Source of the DNA: Rhodocyclales bacterium
GTDB lineage: Bacteria; Pseudomonadota; Gammaproteobacteria; Burkholderiales; Rhodocyclaceae
Direction: 5' to 3'
Assembly: GCA_016235165.1 (NCBI GenBank)
Contig: JACRLX010000012.1
Location: 48,886-112,885, forward strand
Length of the DNA stretch: 64,000 bases
Both the position numbers and the translations under genes were made by a program. Under the pieces are notes generated by a model. That model was given only the letters and a program-made list of their open reading frames with translations, searched no databases and was not told where the DNA came from. Each line of letters starts with the position of its first letter. Position 1 is the first letter of the stretch. Below, piece after piece: positions 48,598 to 58,355 of this stretch.

Positions 48598-49281
48598 CTA
48601 GCCGGCGAGCCAGCCGGGCAGCTCGGAGAGCTGGCCGATCTCCCCGTCGGGCGTCGCGGGTATTCGCTCTGGCGCCTGGCCGAAGCGGTTGCACCACAGC
48701 ACGCGGAAACCATACGCCTTGGCCGAGTGGGCGTCCCAGCCATTCGACGAGAGGAAACAGATGCGTTCGGGTGGCAGTTGCAGGTGCCGAGCGGCGAGCG
48801 CATAGACCGACGGGTGCGGCTTGAAGACGCCGACTTCCTCGACCGAAAGCACGGCGTCGAAGACGCCTTCCAGGCCGGCATTGCGGACCACGGCGGCGAG
48901 CATGGCCGGGCTGCCGTTGGAGAGGATCGCCAGCTTCAGCCCGCGCGCCTTGAGCGTGGCCAGCATGGCCGGCACGTCGGGGTAGGCGCCAAGGCGCAGG
49001 TAGAGATCCATCAGCCGCGCGCGCAAGCCAGGTTTGTCGATGTTCAGCTGCGACAAGGCGAAATCCAGGGCGTCGCCGGTAACCTGCCAGAACTCGGCGT
49101 GATGCCCGGCCAGTCCGCGCAGCCAGGTGTATTGCAGCTGTTTCAGGCGCCACAGTTCGGAGAGCTTTTGCCAATCGTCGCCGAGTTCGTCGCGCGCGCC
49201 GGCGGCGGCCGTGTTGAAGTCGAACAGCGTGCCGTAGGCGTCGAAGACGCAGGCGGCGATGTCGGGCAATGTGTCGGCCAT
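48598..49281 (-). CDS. haloacid dehalogenase type II (HAD superfamily)
   Basis: IAACVFDAYGTLFDFNTAA...LKLAILSNGSPAML...VFKPHPSVYALAARHL...FLSSNGWDAHSAKAYGF. Confidence 0.93.
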   Translation of the reverse strand: MADTLPDIAACVFDAYGTLFDFNTAAAGARDELGDDWQKLSELWRLKQLQYTWLRGLAGHHAEFWQVTGDALDFALSQLNIDKPGLRARLMDLYLRLGAYPDVPAMLATLKARGLKLAILSNGSPAMLAAVVRNAGLEGVFDAVLSVEEVGVFKPHPSVYALAARHLQLPPERICFLSSNGWDAHSAKAYGFRVLWCNRFGQAPERIPATPDGEIGQLSELPGWLAG

Positions 49282-49282
49282 G

Positions 49283-50278
49283 TCAGCTCCCGCAGGTGGG
49301 CGCGGCGGCGGTGTCCGCACCCAGTGCGCCGCCGCAGCTCGATCCCTGTCCGGCGGTGCAGCCGTAGCAGTGCTCGGCGACCCGGATCGTGCGCTGTTCG
49401 AGCGTTGCCGCGGTCGCCTCGCTGATGTGCAGGCGTCGGCTGCCATCGGCGATGGCCAGGCCGAGTTGCTGGTTGAAATCGCAGTCGTAAAGCCAGCCCT
49501 GCCAGTCTACGCTGAGCAGGCTGCGACACATCACGCCATCGAGGTTGCCGGCCTGGTGGGCGTCGCGCAGGGTTTGCAGGTAGGCATTGAACTGGCCCTT
49601 GGAAATCAGCATGCTGCCAAAGCGCTGGATCGGCATGTTGGCCAGGCTGAAAAGCTGGCTGAAGACGATGTCATGGTTCTCGCCGAGATGGCGCTTGTAG
49701 TCGGCTTCCAGCCGCGCCTGCGGGGGCGGCAGGCTGGGCCCCTGCGGGTTATAGACCAGGTTCAGCGGCAGGCCGCCATCCGCGCGGCCGTAACCCAGCC
49801 GGTTGAGGCGGCGCAGCGCGCGCAGGCTGGCGGCAAAGACGCCGCTGCCGCGCTGGCGGTCGACGTTTTCTTCCAGGTAACAAGGTAGCGAAGCGACGAT
49901 TTCGACGCGATGGGCAGCGAGGAAGTCGGCCAGGTCTTCCTGCCCGGGTTCTTCGAGGATGGTCAGGTTGCAGCGGTCGATCACGCGCAGGCCGCGCGCC
50001 CGCGCCGCAACCACCAGGGAGCGGAAATGGGGGTTGAGTTCCGGAGCCCCGCCGGTCAGATCCAGGCAGCTTACCGAAGGGCTGGCGGCAACGAAGTCGA
50101 GCACCGCGGCGATGGTCTCGGTGCTCATTTCCTCGCTGCGCTTGGGGCCGGCATTGACATGGCAGTGCAGGCAGCTCTGGTTGCAACGGTAGCCGAGGTT
50201 GAGTTGCAGGGTCTCGACGCCGCGCCGGCGCAGGGCGGGAAAGTCGGTTTCGGTCAGCAGGGGCAGGGTGGCGTGCAT
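49283..50278 (-). CDS. arsS: radical SAM protein, arsenosugar biosynthesis ArsS-like
   Basis: LQLNLGYRCNQSCLHCHVNAGPKRSEEM...LDLTGGAPELNPHFR...EHCYGCTAGQGSSCGGAL. Confidence 0.85.
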   Translation of the reverse strand: MHATLPLLTETDFPALRRRGVETLQLNLGYRCNQSCLHCHVNAGPKRSEEMSTETIAAVLDFVAASPSVSCLDLTGGAPELNPHFRSLVVAARARGLRVIDRCNLTILEEPGQEDLADFLAAHRVEIVASLPCYLEENVDRQRGSGVFAASLRALRRLNRLGYGRADGGLPLNLVYNPQGPSLPPPQARLEADYKRHLGENHDIVFSQLFSLANMPIQRFGSMLISKGQFNAYLQTLRDAHQAGNLDGVMCRSLLSVDWQGWLYDCDFNQQLGLAIADGSRRLHISEATAATLEQRTIRVAEHCYGCTAGQGSSCGGALGADTAAAPTCGS

Positions 50279-50450
50279 GGTTTTCTCCGGGGGAACCTCT
50301 GGCTTGGTCGCGCGACGCGGTACAAGCTTACATTCTGTGGTGGAAAAACTCCCCGGCGGCATGCGGCGATGGTGGTGTGCTTGAGAACCGCCGCCGGCAG
50401 CCGTTATAGTGACAGCGTAGCGGATTTCCCCCCAAGGCGGAGCATAGCGC

Positions 50451-51080
50451 ATGGACATCACCCACCTGCCGCTGGATTTCGCCGGCCTGCTGGCGCTTGC
50501 CGCCGGCCTCGGCTGGGCCGCCGGCCTGCGCCTGTACACCGTGATCTTCGTCGTCGGCCTGGCCGGCTACCTTGAAGTCGTGTTTTTGCCGCCCGGCCTG
50601 CGCTTGCTGCAACATCCGCTGGTATTCGGCGCCGCCGGCCTGATGCTGTTCATCGAGTTCTTTGCCGACAAGATTCCCTGGCTGGATTCCGCCTGGGATA
50701 CCGTGCATACCTTCATTCGCATCCCGGCCGGCGCGGCGCTGGCGGCGATGGTCTTCGGTGGTCAGGGTATCGAGTGGCAGACGGCAATGGCCGTCCTCGG
50801 CGGCACGCTGGCGGCCGGGACGCACTTCACCAAGGCCGGAGCGCGGGCGATGATCAACACCTCGCCCGAACCCTTCAGCAACATCGCTGCCTCGATCGGC
50901 GAGGATCTCGTGGTGCTGGGCGGCCTGTGGTTGATGTTCGCCCATCCCTGGATCATGCTCGGCCTGCTGGCGCTGGTGGTGGCGCTGATGCTGTGGCTGC
51001 TGCCACGCCTGTGGCGCGGTATCGCGGGCGTGGTGAGCCGCTTTGCACTGCCGCGGCCGACGGCGCGCGGACATTCCTGA
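50451..51080 (+). CDS. DUF4126 family membrane protein
   Basis: AAGLRLYTVIFVVGLAGYL...FADKIPWLDSAWDTVHTFIRIPAGAALAA. Confidence 0.85.
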   Translation: MDITHLPLDFAGLLALAAGLGWAAGLRLYTVIFVVGLAGYLEVVFLPPGLRLLQHPLVFGAAGLMLFIEFFADKIPWLDSAWDTVHTFIRIPAGAALAAMVFGGQGIEWQTAMAVLGGTLAAGTHFTKAGARAMINTSPEPFSNIAASIGEDLVVLGGLWLMFAHPWIMLGLLALVVALMLWLLPRLWRGIAGVVSRFALPRPTARGHS

Positions 51081-51112
51081 CGCCCGGTTCAACGCGGTAC
51101 GGGCGCCAAGCT

Positions 51113-51703
51113 TCATTTTCCGGACGCTGCCAAGGCGCGGGTGCGCCGCGCCTCGCCGAGTGCGCCCTTGATGCGCAGCAGGCTGCCGTCGAGCGCGGCC
51201 TGGCCCAACCACCATTGGTAGTCGGGCGACTGGTGCGCCAGCCCCAGGCGCAGGTCACGCAGATTGCCTTCGAGGGCGACGTACAGGGCCTCGATGCGGG
51301 CCAGTTCGGGTCCGCTGGTTTCCTTGCGTGCCGAGGCCAGCAAGGCGGCGGCCTCGCGCCGCTTCATCAGGCCGATCTCGATGCCGCGCTGCGCGGCCGC
51401 GTTCTGCCCCGTCGTATAACGCGGCGAATGGCAGGCGCGGCAACTGTCCTGCGCCGCTTCGCGTGCATGTTCGCGGCTGGCCTTTTTTCCGTAGTGCGGT
51501 ACCGTCGGCGTCGTCGCTTCGACGCGGTGGCAGCCGGCGCAATCGGGGGCGCGGCGACGTTCGCGCCCGGCTTCCAGCTGGAAAATGACGCCGTGCTTGG
51601 ACAGCGCCCAGCTTTTCTTCGCTCCATCCTCATGGCATTCGACGCAGGTCTTGCCGAAAGCGTGCAAGGCCGCTAGCCAGAGCAGGAGGGCGGTGCAGCG
51701 CAT
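51113..51703 (-). CDS. trihaem cytochrome c
   Basis: CVECH, CAGCH, CRACH; signal peptide; start overlaps the octahaem gene stop. Confidence 0.82.
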   Translation of the reverse strand: MRCTALLLWLAALHAFGKTCVECHEDGAKKSWALSKHGVIFQLEAGRERRRAPDCAGCHRVEATTPTVPHYGKKASREHAREAAQDSCRACHSPRYTTGQNAAAQRGIEIGLMKRREAAALLASARKETSGPELARIEALYVALEGNLRDLRLGLAHQSPDYQWWLGQAALDGSLLRIKGALGEARRTRALAASGK

Positions 51704-53046
51704 CAGTTGTGCGTCCGGTTGTGGGCCGTGTATTCGCCCTCGTTCCACAGCGGGCGCGGGTCGGGGCGTGGCTTGCCGGCGACGGCGCGGGCGCGCAGCT
51801 CGTCGGCCTGCGTGGCAATCGCCGCCTCGGCCTGGCGCAGTTGCGCGTGGCCTGCCTCGACCAGTTTGGGCGCGCCATGGGCGGCCGCCTTGTAGGCGCC
51901 GAGGTTGGCGAAGTACCACATCTCGAAGTAGTCGCGCTCGATAGTCGAGACGTTGTAAAAGCCCGAAGCCTGGCCCTCGAAGAAGCCGATGCGCTCCCTG
52001 GGCCACCAGCGCTCCATCCAGTCGGTCGGATAGGGCGGTCGCTCGCCGGCGGCGGGGTAGAAGGCCTTCTCGCTGCGCAAGTCACGCAGCCGCCGCTCCG
52101 TGCGATGCAGCCCTTGCCAGGCGCGTTCGCGTTCGCGGTCGAGCCCGACGAGCGCCGCGCGCGCCATCTCCTCGCCGTGGCAGTCGGTGCAGACATCGAG
52201 CCAGCGCTGGCGCTTGATCTTGTTCTCTGCGGTCTGCGGGTTCACCTCGCGCAGGCCGAAGCCCCAGATGGACTTGTCGGCGACGATGTGCCGGCCGTCG
52301 CGCATGTGGCAGTAGGCGCAGGTCGGCACTTTGTAGTTCCCCTTTCGCAGCGGCTTGCTCCAGTCGGTGGTGGCGGCCTCGGCGAGATACTTCCTGCCGT
52401 GGGCCGAGGCATAGAAGGCCTCGTCATCGGGATGTGGCGGCCCGGAATGGCAGGTGGTGCAGGACTCGGCGCGGCGCGCCTCGGCGGCGTCGAAGCGGTG
52501 GCGCGTGTGGCAGGAATCGCACTTGGTGGCCACCGAGTGGCATTGCACGCAGGCCGTGGTTTCGGCCTTGGGCTTGTCGGCGAAATGCTTGCTGTCGACC
52601 GCGCGCTCCATGGCCAGCGCATGACTGGGGAAGCCGTGGCGCTTCTCCTCCTGCATCGCCTCGTGCTGCGCGCGGTGGCAATTGGCGCAGACCTGGGGCG
52701 TGGGCATGCGCAAGGCGCGGTGGTTGTCGCCATGGCAGTCCGGGCAGGCCACCGGCGCGCGCTTGACGGGCTTGCTGTGGCGGCTCTCGCGCCAGTCGGC
52801 GACGATGCCGGGGGTCAGTGCCTCGTGGCAGGCGATGCATTCGGCGGCCGGAAAGCGGCCCTCGACGCTTTGCACCGGCTGGTAGAAGCGCTCCGGGTCC
52901 CAGTAACCCTGGACGGGATCGGGCTGCCATTCGCGCGAGTAGATCCCGCTCCCGGCGCCGCCCTTGCTCCAGTCCACCCAGACCATGCCGGCGGCGATGC
53001 CGGCCAGCGCGAGCAGCAGCGGCGCCAGCAGCCAGCGCGGTTGCAT
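51703..53046 (-). CDS. octahaem cytochrome c, hydroxylamine oxidoreductase (HAO)-like
   Basis: 8 CxxCH counted (CIACH, CPDCH, CANCH, CVQCH, CDSCH, CTTCH, CAYCH, CTDCH) and YNVSTIERDYFEMWYFANLGAYKAAAHG C-terminal region. Confidence 0.82.
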   Translation of the reverse strand: MQPRWLLAPLLLALAGIAAGMVWVDWSKGGAGSGIYSREWQPDPVQGYWDPERFYQPVQSVEGRFPAAECIACHEALTPGIVADWRESRHSKPVKRAPVACPDCHGDNHRALRMPTPQVCANCHRAQHEAMQEEKRHGFPSHALAMERAVDSKHFADKPKAETTACVQCHSVATKCDSCHTRHRFDAAEARRAESCTTCHSGPPHPDDEAFYASAHGRKYLAEAATTDWSKPLRKGNYKVPTCAYCHMRDGRHIVADKSIWGFGLREVNPQTAENKIKRQRWLDVCTDCHGEEMARAALVGLDRERERAWQGLHRTERRLRDLRSEKAFYPAAGERPPYPTDWMERWWPRERIGFFEGQASGFYNVSTIERDYFEMWYFANLGAYKAAAHGAPKLVEAGHAQLRQAEAAIATQADELRARAVAGKPRPDPRPLWNEGEYTAHNRTHN

Positions 53047-53234
53047 CAGGGATCCTTGCGCTGCTTCAGGACCGCGCGCACGATGCCGATGCCGACCAGC
53101 AGTAGCAGCGGCAGCAGCGTCAGGCCTGGCGGTGTGTCGGTCGTGGTGCAGATGATGTCCATGCCGACGTTGTGCACATGGGCGAAAGTCGGCGCCGAGG
53201 CGACGGCGAGCAGGGCCGCAGTGACGCGCTTCAT
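53046..53234 (-). CDS. small exported/membrane protein (62 aa)
   Basis: Signal peptide plus one TM; start and stop overlap neighbouring genes in the operon. Confidence 0.55.
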   Translation of the reverse strand: MKRVTAALLAVASAPTFAHVHNVGMDIICTTTDTPPGLTLLPLLLLVGIGIVRAVLKQRKDP

Positions 53235-55602
53235 GTTGCCAGTCCCGGTGCCATCAGCGGCGGCGGCGCGGCGCGCCAGGCCTGCCAGGTCTTCCAGCCG
53301 GCCAGCCGCTGCTGCGCCAGCACGCAGCGCGCGGCGCGGCGGCCGGCGGCGGCGGCGGTGACGATCAGGTCGGGGCCGTGGGCGGCATCGCCGCCGGCGA
53401 AGATGCGCGGGTGCGAGGTTCGGCCATGGGCATCGACCTTGATCGCGCCATACTCGGTCGCGACACCGGCGGCATCGAGCCAGCGCGGCGCCGCCGGCTG
53501 CTGGCCGAAGGCGAGGATCACCGCTTCGGCGGGAAGGCAGACCTCGCTCGCCGTGTCGCCGGCGCCGACTCTGCAGCGCACGCCACGCGCCGCGGCTTCG
53601 CCTTCGATCGCCAGCGGGACGTGCTGGAACAGGAAGCTCACGCCTTCCTCGCTCGCCGCCCGGCGCTCGTGCGGGTTGGCGCGCAGTTTTTCCGCCGTGC
53701 CGCGGTAAGCGATGGCGACGCTCGTGGCGCCGTCGCGCAGCGCCGCGCGCGCGCAGTCCATCGCCGTGTCGCCTCCTCCCAGTACCAGCACGCGCTTGCC
53801 GGCCAGGCTGCCGCCGGTTGCGCCGGCTTCGCCGCGATTGATGCGGGCGAGGAAGGACAGCGCATCGTCGACGCCGTAAAGATCTTTGCCATGCAGGCCA
53901 ATCACGCGCGGCTGGCGCGCGCCGATGCCGAGGAAAACAGCGTCGTATTCGTCACGCAGGCGCAGGAAGGCGGCCTCGTCGATTTCGGCACCGAGTTCGA
54001 AGTCGATGCCAGCCTGTTCCATGAGGATGCGACGGCGATCCAGAATGCGTTTGTCGAAGCGGAAGGGCGGCAGGCCGGTGGCCAGCATGCCGCCCACCGA
54101 CGCCTCGCGGTCATACACCGTGACCTGCCAGCCGGCGCGGTTCATCGCCTCGGCGAAGGCCAGACCCGCCGGGCCGGCGCCGATCACGGCGGCGGTTTTG
54201 TCGAGGCGTAGCTTCGGCGTCAGCGGCGGGCGCCAGCCGCGCGCCAGCGCCTCCTCGGTCACCGCATGCTCGATGGCGCCGATGGCCACCGCCGCCTCGC
54301 CCTGGCGCAGGCGGGCGCAGGAGCCTTCACACAAGCGATCCTGCGGGCACAGCGCGCCGCAGAGCTCGGCCATGGGCGAGGTGCCAGCCATGATGTTTGC
54401 GGCATCCTCGATGCGCCCCCTGGCTGCCGCCATCAGCCATTCCGGGATGTGGTTGTGCAGCGGGCAGGCGGCGCGGCAGGTGGGTTCGCCGCAGTCGAGG
54501 CAGCGTGAAGCCTGGGTCTGGATCTCGGTCAACGAGAGACGCCCGGCGCAGGAGTCGATGCGCGGTAGCTCGGGCGCGGCGACGCGGCGCAGCAGGTGGG
54601 TCGCGTCCTGGCGCAGCGCGGGGCGCAGAAAATTCCTCACGTCGCGGATCTCCAGCGCGTCGGTGGGGCAGGATACTACGCAGCGCGCGCAGCCCATGCA
54701 GTCCTCCAGTCCGGTGACGCGGCCGTGTTCCTTGCCCTGCTGCCAGACCGGGATGCCCATGTCGCAGGCCTGCTCGCAGCGGCCGCAGTCGATGCAGCGC
54801 TTGCTGTCCATCTTCAGGTCATAACAGCCGGCGTGGTTGATCAGGCCGAAAGTCGCACCGAAGGGGCAGAGGAAGCGGCAATAGGCGCGGTTGCCGACCA
54901 GCGGCGCGAGGAAGAAGGTGCCGAAGTAGGTCGTCGCGACCAGGCCGTAGAAGCCGCCGACCAGCGACAAGGTCCAGCTGTTGGGGGGGAACTGGGTCGC
55001 CACCATGATGCCGACGTAATAGGCGAAGAACAGCCACTTCAGATGGCGCAGCTTCCAGGCCAGTTCGCCGCGCGGGGTCTGTTTGCGGAAGGGGAAGCCG
55101 ACGGTTTCGCGGATGCCGACGCAGGGGCAGCCGAAGCCGCAGATCACGCGCCGGCCGAAGAGGAAGACCAGGCCCAGCACCAGGAAGAAAGTCAGCGTGC
55201 CCGGGGTGTGCAGGGAGGGGAAGACCGGCTGCGACCAGAGGTAGCCGACATGGGGCTCGACGAAGGGATACAGCCAGGGCAGCAGCCACCACAGGCCGGT
55301 CACCACGCCGACCAGGATTACCAGCCGGCGCCGGGTGTAGGCGTTTTTCTCGCTGGCGATGCGCCAGAGACCGAAGGCCAGGATGATGGCGTATTCGGTG
55401 TAGCGGTTGAGCCAGATCGGGCTGTCGAACAGATACAGCCAGGTCTCGTTGAGCCAGCCGACGAAGGCCAGGGTGAAACCGGCCAGCGCCAGCAGATGCA
55501 CCGGCCAGCCGTAGCGCGAGGGCAGCGTGTCCTGCTCGCCCGCCGCCACCGCATGCGGCGCGCGGGGGAAGGAATGCGCCGGCTCAAGCGCGAGTGTTGG
55601 CA
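53231..55602 (-). CDS. fusion: NapH/NosR-type membrane polyferredoxin + GltD-like FAD/NAD(P) oxidoreductase
   Basis: 6-TM N-terminal; CGFGCPC, CRFLCPFG; CIDCGRCEQACDMGIP, CMGCARCVVSCPTDAL; then CLDCGEPTCRAACPLHNHIPEW, AAVIGAGPAGLAFAEAM, VLVLGGGDTAMDCARAAL. Confidence 0.88.
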
Positions 55603-56594
55603 CTTGCCGTCTCCACGCGTTCGTTCCAGGCTGCGGGAAATCCGCGTTCGCGCCAGGCCAGCATGCCGCCATTGACCACGCGCAGCCTGGCGAAACCCTG
55701 GCGCGCGAGCAGGCGCGCCGCCTGGCCGGAACGCACCTGGGTGCGGCAGATCAGCACTACGCCTTCGTTGCGCCAGGGTTCCAGTTCGGCGACGCGGGCC
55801 GGCAGTTCGCCCAGCGGGATGTTCAGCGCGCCCGGCACGTGGCCGGTTTCGCCGTCGAAATCCTTGGCCTCGCGCACGTCGATGATCGGTGTGCTACCCG
55901 CGTCGCAGAGCGCCTTGGCCATCTCCGGCGTGATCAGCAGGCCGGCCTTGAACTGGCGAATCAGGCGCGGCAGGAACATCAGCGCTGCCGCCAGCGCCAG
56001 CGCCAGCAGGCCGTTCTTCACCGCCCCGGCATCGCCGGCGAGTGCCGCGCGCCCGGCCTGGCCCAGCCAGGCGTAGGCGAAGGCGCCGGGCAGCATGCAC
56101 ACGGCCGAGGCCAGCGCGTAGGCAGCGAGCGGAATGCGCGTCAGGCCCAGGGCGTAATTGACGACGTTGAACGGGAACAGCGGCACCAGGCGGACGAAGG
56201 CGACGAAGCGCCAGCCCTCGGCCTCGACACCTTCGATGAGCTGTTTCAGCCAGCCGCCGGCTTTCCTCGCCACCCAGTCGCCGGTGACATGGCGTGCGAT
56301 CAGGAAGGCCAGTACGGCGCCCAGCGTGGCGCCGGCCAGGCTGTAGAGCGCACCGCCGACCACGCCGAACAGCACGCCGGCGGCCAGCGTCAGCACCGAA
56401 CCGGGCAGGAACAGCACCGTCGCTGCCGCGTAGATGGCGACGAAGGCCAGCGGCGCCCACCATCCCGCTGCCGCCAGCCATTGCTGCAATGCCTCCTGCG
56501 AGAAGGCATCCCGGTTGGCGATGGCGATGGCCAGGCCGGCCGCAAGCGCGATGGCCAGGGCGGTGCGTGTCACTTTAGCGCGAAGAGTAGCCAT
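55584..56594 (-). CDS. VTT/DedA-family (TVP38/TMEM64) membrane protein fused to a C-terminal rhodanese domain
   Basis: FLPGSVLTLAAGVLFGVVGGALYSLAGATLGAVLAFLIARH...RLVPLFPFNVVNYALGLT; ...PIIDVREAKDFDGETGHVPGALNIPLGEL...ICRTQVRSGQAARLL. Confidence 0.88.
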   Translation of the reverse strand: MATLRAKVTRTALAIALAAGLAIAIANRDAFSQEALQQWLAAAGWWAPLAFVAIYAAATVLFLPGSVLTLAAGVLFGVVGGALYSLAGATLGAVLAFLIARHVTGDWVARKAGGWLKQLIEGVEAEGWRFVAFVRLVPLFPFNVVNYALGLTRIPLAAYALASAVCMLPGAFAYAWLGQAGRAALAGDAGAVKNGLLALALAAALMFLPRLIRQFKAGLLITPEMAKALCDAGSTPIIDVREAKDFDGETGHVPGALNIPLGELPARVAELEPWRNEGVVLICRTQVRSGQAARLLARQGFARLRVVNGGMLAWRERGFPAAWNERVETASANTRA

Positions 56595-56679
56595 TTGGCA
56601 TCGTGTCGGATATCGAGCGTAGCGAGCAAACCAGGAACCCCCCGCGAGGGGGGCGAAGGGGGGCGGGCGATTGAATAGG

Positions 56680-56726
56680 CTGACTTTCATGATGCGGGGT
56701 GATGTTTCCCGCATCATGAAAGTCAG
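56680..56726. repeat. perfect 19-bp inverted repeat with 9-nt loop
   Basis: CTGACTTTCATGATGCGGG-gtgatgttt-CCCGCATCATGAAAGTCAG; covers the stop codon of the 56723 gene. Confidence 0.9.
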
Positions 56727-57568
56727 CGGATTTCATGACCGATGGCGTAGTCGCCGCCGTCGTGGGTGACGGGGATCGCCAGCATGCCGGCGAAGCTGAC
56801 GCAGCGCGCGTCGCCGGTGAGGCCGCTGACGCCGATTTCCATGCTCTCCTGGGGCAGGCGGGCTTGCGCCCGATAGGTGCCGAACAGGCGATCCCAGATC
56901 GAAAGGTTGAAGCCGAAATTGCTGTTGGCCTCGGCATGGTCGGTCGAGTGATGCACGCGGTGCATGTCTGGCGTCACCAGCAACAGGCGCAGTGCGGCGT
57001 CGATGCCGGCAGGCAGCCTGACGTTGCCGTGGTTGAACATGGCCGTGGCGTTGAGCAGTACCTCGAACACCAGCACGGCGGCGGCTGGGGCGCCGAGCAC
57101 GGCGATCACGGCGAACTTGATCAGCATCGAGAGGATGATCTCGACCGGATGGAAACGGGCGCCGGTGCTGAGGTCGTAGTCGGGATCGGCGTGGTGCACC
57201 TGGTGCAGGCGCCAGAGCACCGGCACGGCATGGACCATCACGTGCTGCAGCCAGATGGCGAAGTCCATCGCCACCACCGCCAGCAGCAGCGCCAGCCAGC
57301 CCGGCACATCGATATTGTTGAGCAGGCCCCAGCCGCGCTGCGCGGCGAGCGCGGCGAAGGCCACTCCGGCGAAGGGGAAGAACACCCGCAGCAGCACGGT
57401 GTTGAACGCCACCAGGCCGAGGTTGGCGCTCCAGCGCTTGAGGCGGGTATGCAGCCTGGCGCGGCGCGGCGCGGCGACTTCCCAGGCGGCCATCACGGCG
57501 AAGACGCCGAGGAAGGCGGCGAGCCGGATCGCCGCTTCGTTGGCCAGCGCGAATTCGTTGAACGTCAT
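56723..57568 (-). CDS. sterol desaturase / fatty acid hydroxylase family protein
   Basis: Histidine boxes HVMVHAVPVLWRLHQVHHAD, HRVHHSTDHAEANSNFG. Confidence 0.9.
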   Translation of the reverse strand: MTFNEFALANEAAIRLAAFLGVFAVMAAWEVAAPRRARLHTRLKRWSANLGLVAFNTVLLRVFFPFAGVAFAALAAQRGWGLLNNIDVPGWLALLLAVVAMDFAIWLQHVMVHAVPVLWRLHQVHHADPDYDLSTGARFHPVEIILSMLIKFAVIAVLGAPAAAVLVFEVLLNATAMFNHGNVRLPAGIDAALRLLLVTPDMHRVHHSTDHAEANSNFGFNLSIWDRLFGTYRAQARLPQESMEIGVSGLTGDARCVSFAGMLAIPVTHDGGDYAIGHEIR

Positions 57569-57632
57569 ATGCTTCTCTCCTGTTCGGGCTTGCGTCCGCT
57601 CGGGCGGCGGGCTACAATTCAACCAGTCAACT

Positions 57633-57652
57633 ATTCAACCGATTGGTTGAAT
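57633..57652. promoter_or_regulatory. probable ArsR-family operator palindrome
   Basis: ATTCAACC-GATT-GGTTGAAT, with an upstream half-site TTCAACC, in the divergent intergenic region. Confidence 0.7.
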
Positions 57653-57672
57653 ATTACGGAGCGTCCCCCAGA

Positions 57673-58332
57673 ATGTCAACCGGAAACTTCAAGCAGGACA
57701 TCTACGAGCAGCTGGCGCGTGTGGCCAAGGCCATCGGCCACGCCAACCGGCTGGAGCTGCTGGAGTTCGTCAGCCAGGGCCCGCGCGGTGTGGATGAACT
57801 GGCAGCGATGACGAAACTGTCCGTGGCCAATGCCTCCAAGCACCTGCAGGAGCTGCGCCAGGCCGGCCTGGTCCGCGCGCGCAAGGAAGGCGTGCGGGTG
57901 TACTACGAGGTCGCCGGCCCCGACGTGGTGGATTTGCTCGGCGCCCTGGCCACGGTGGCCGAGTCGCGCGTGGCCGAGGTGGCGCAACTGCTGCGCACCT
58001 ATGTCACGGCGCGCGACGATCTGGAACCGGTGCCGGCGCGGGAACTGCTCAAGCGCGCGAAACAGGGCCTGGTCACGGTGCTCGACGTGCGCCCGCCCGA
58101 GGAATATGCCGCCGGTCACGTGCCGGGGGCGATCAACCTCACGCTGGAAACGCTTTCCGGCCACCTGCGGCGCCTGCCCAGGGGGCGCGAGGTCGTCGCT
58201 TACTGTCGCGGACCCTACTGCCTGCTCTCGGTGGATGCCGTCGCGCTGCTGCGCGAGAAGGGCTACCAGGCGCGGCGCCTGGAGGATGGCTTTCCGGAAT
58301 GGAAGGCGGCCGGGCTTCCCGTCGAAGCCTGA
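57673..58332 (+). CDS. ArsR-family transcriptional regulator fused to a rhodanese domain
   Basis: AIGHANRLELLEFVSQGPRGVDELAAMTKLSVANASKHLQELRQAGLV; rhodanese VLDVRPPEEYAAGHVPGAINL...VAYCRGPYCLLSVDAV. Confidence 0.93.
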   Translation: MSTGNFKQDIYEQLARVAKAIGHANRLELLEFVSQGPRGVDELAAMTKLSVANASKHLQELRQAGLVRARKEGVRVYYEVAGPDVVDLLGALATVAESRVAEVAQLLRTYVTARDDLEPVPARELLKRAKQGLVTVLDVRPPEEYAAGHVPGAINLTLETLSGHLRRLPRGREVVAYCRGPYCLLSVDAVALLREKGYQARRLEDGFPEWKAAGLPVEA

Positions 58333-58355
58333 GTTCGCCGGCAAGGGAGAAAATC

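Noticed and set aside
51709-53361. 550-aa plus-strand ORF
   Set aside because: Antisense to the octahaem cytochrome gene, whose eight CxxCH motifs are decisive.
56648-56667. G-rich tract GGGGGGCGAAGGGGGGCGGG as a G-quadruplex
   Set aside because: Only three G-runs are separated by loops, so no canonical four-run quadruplex can be drawn within this tract.
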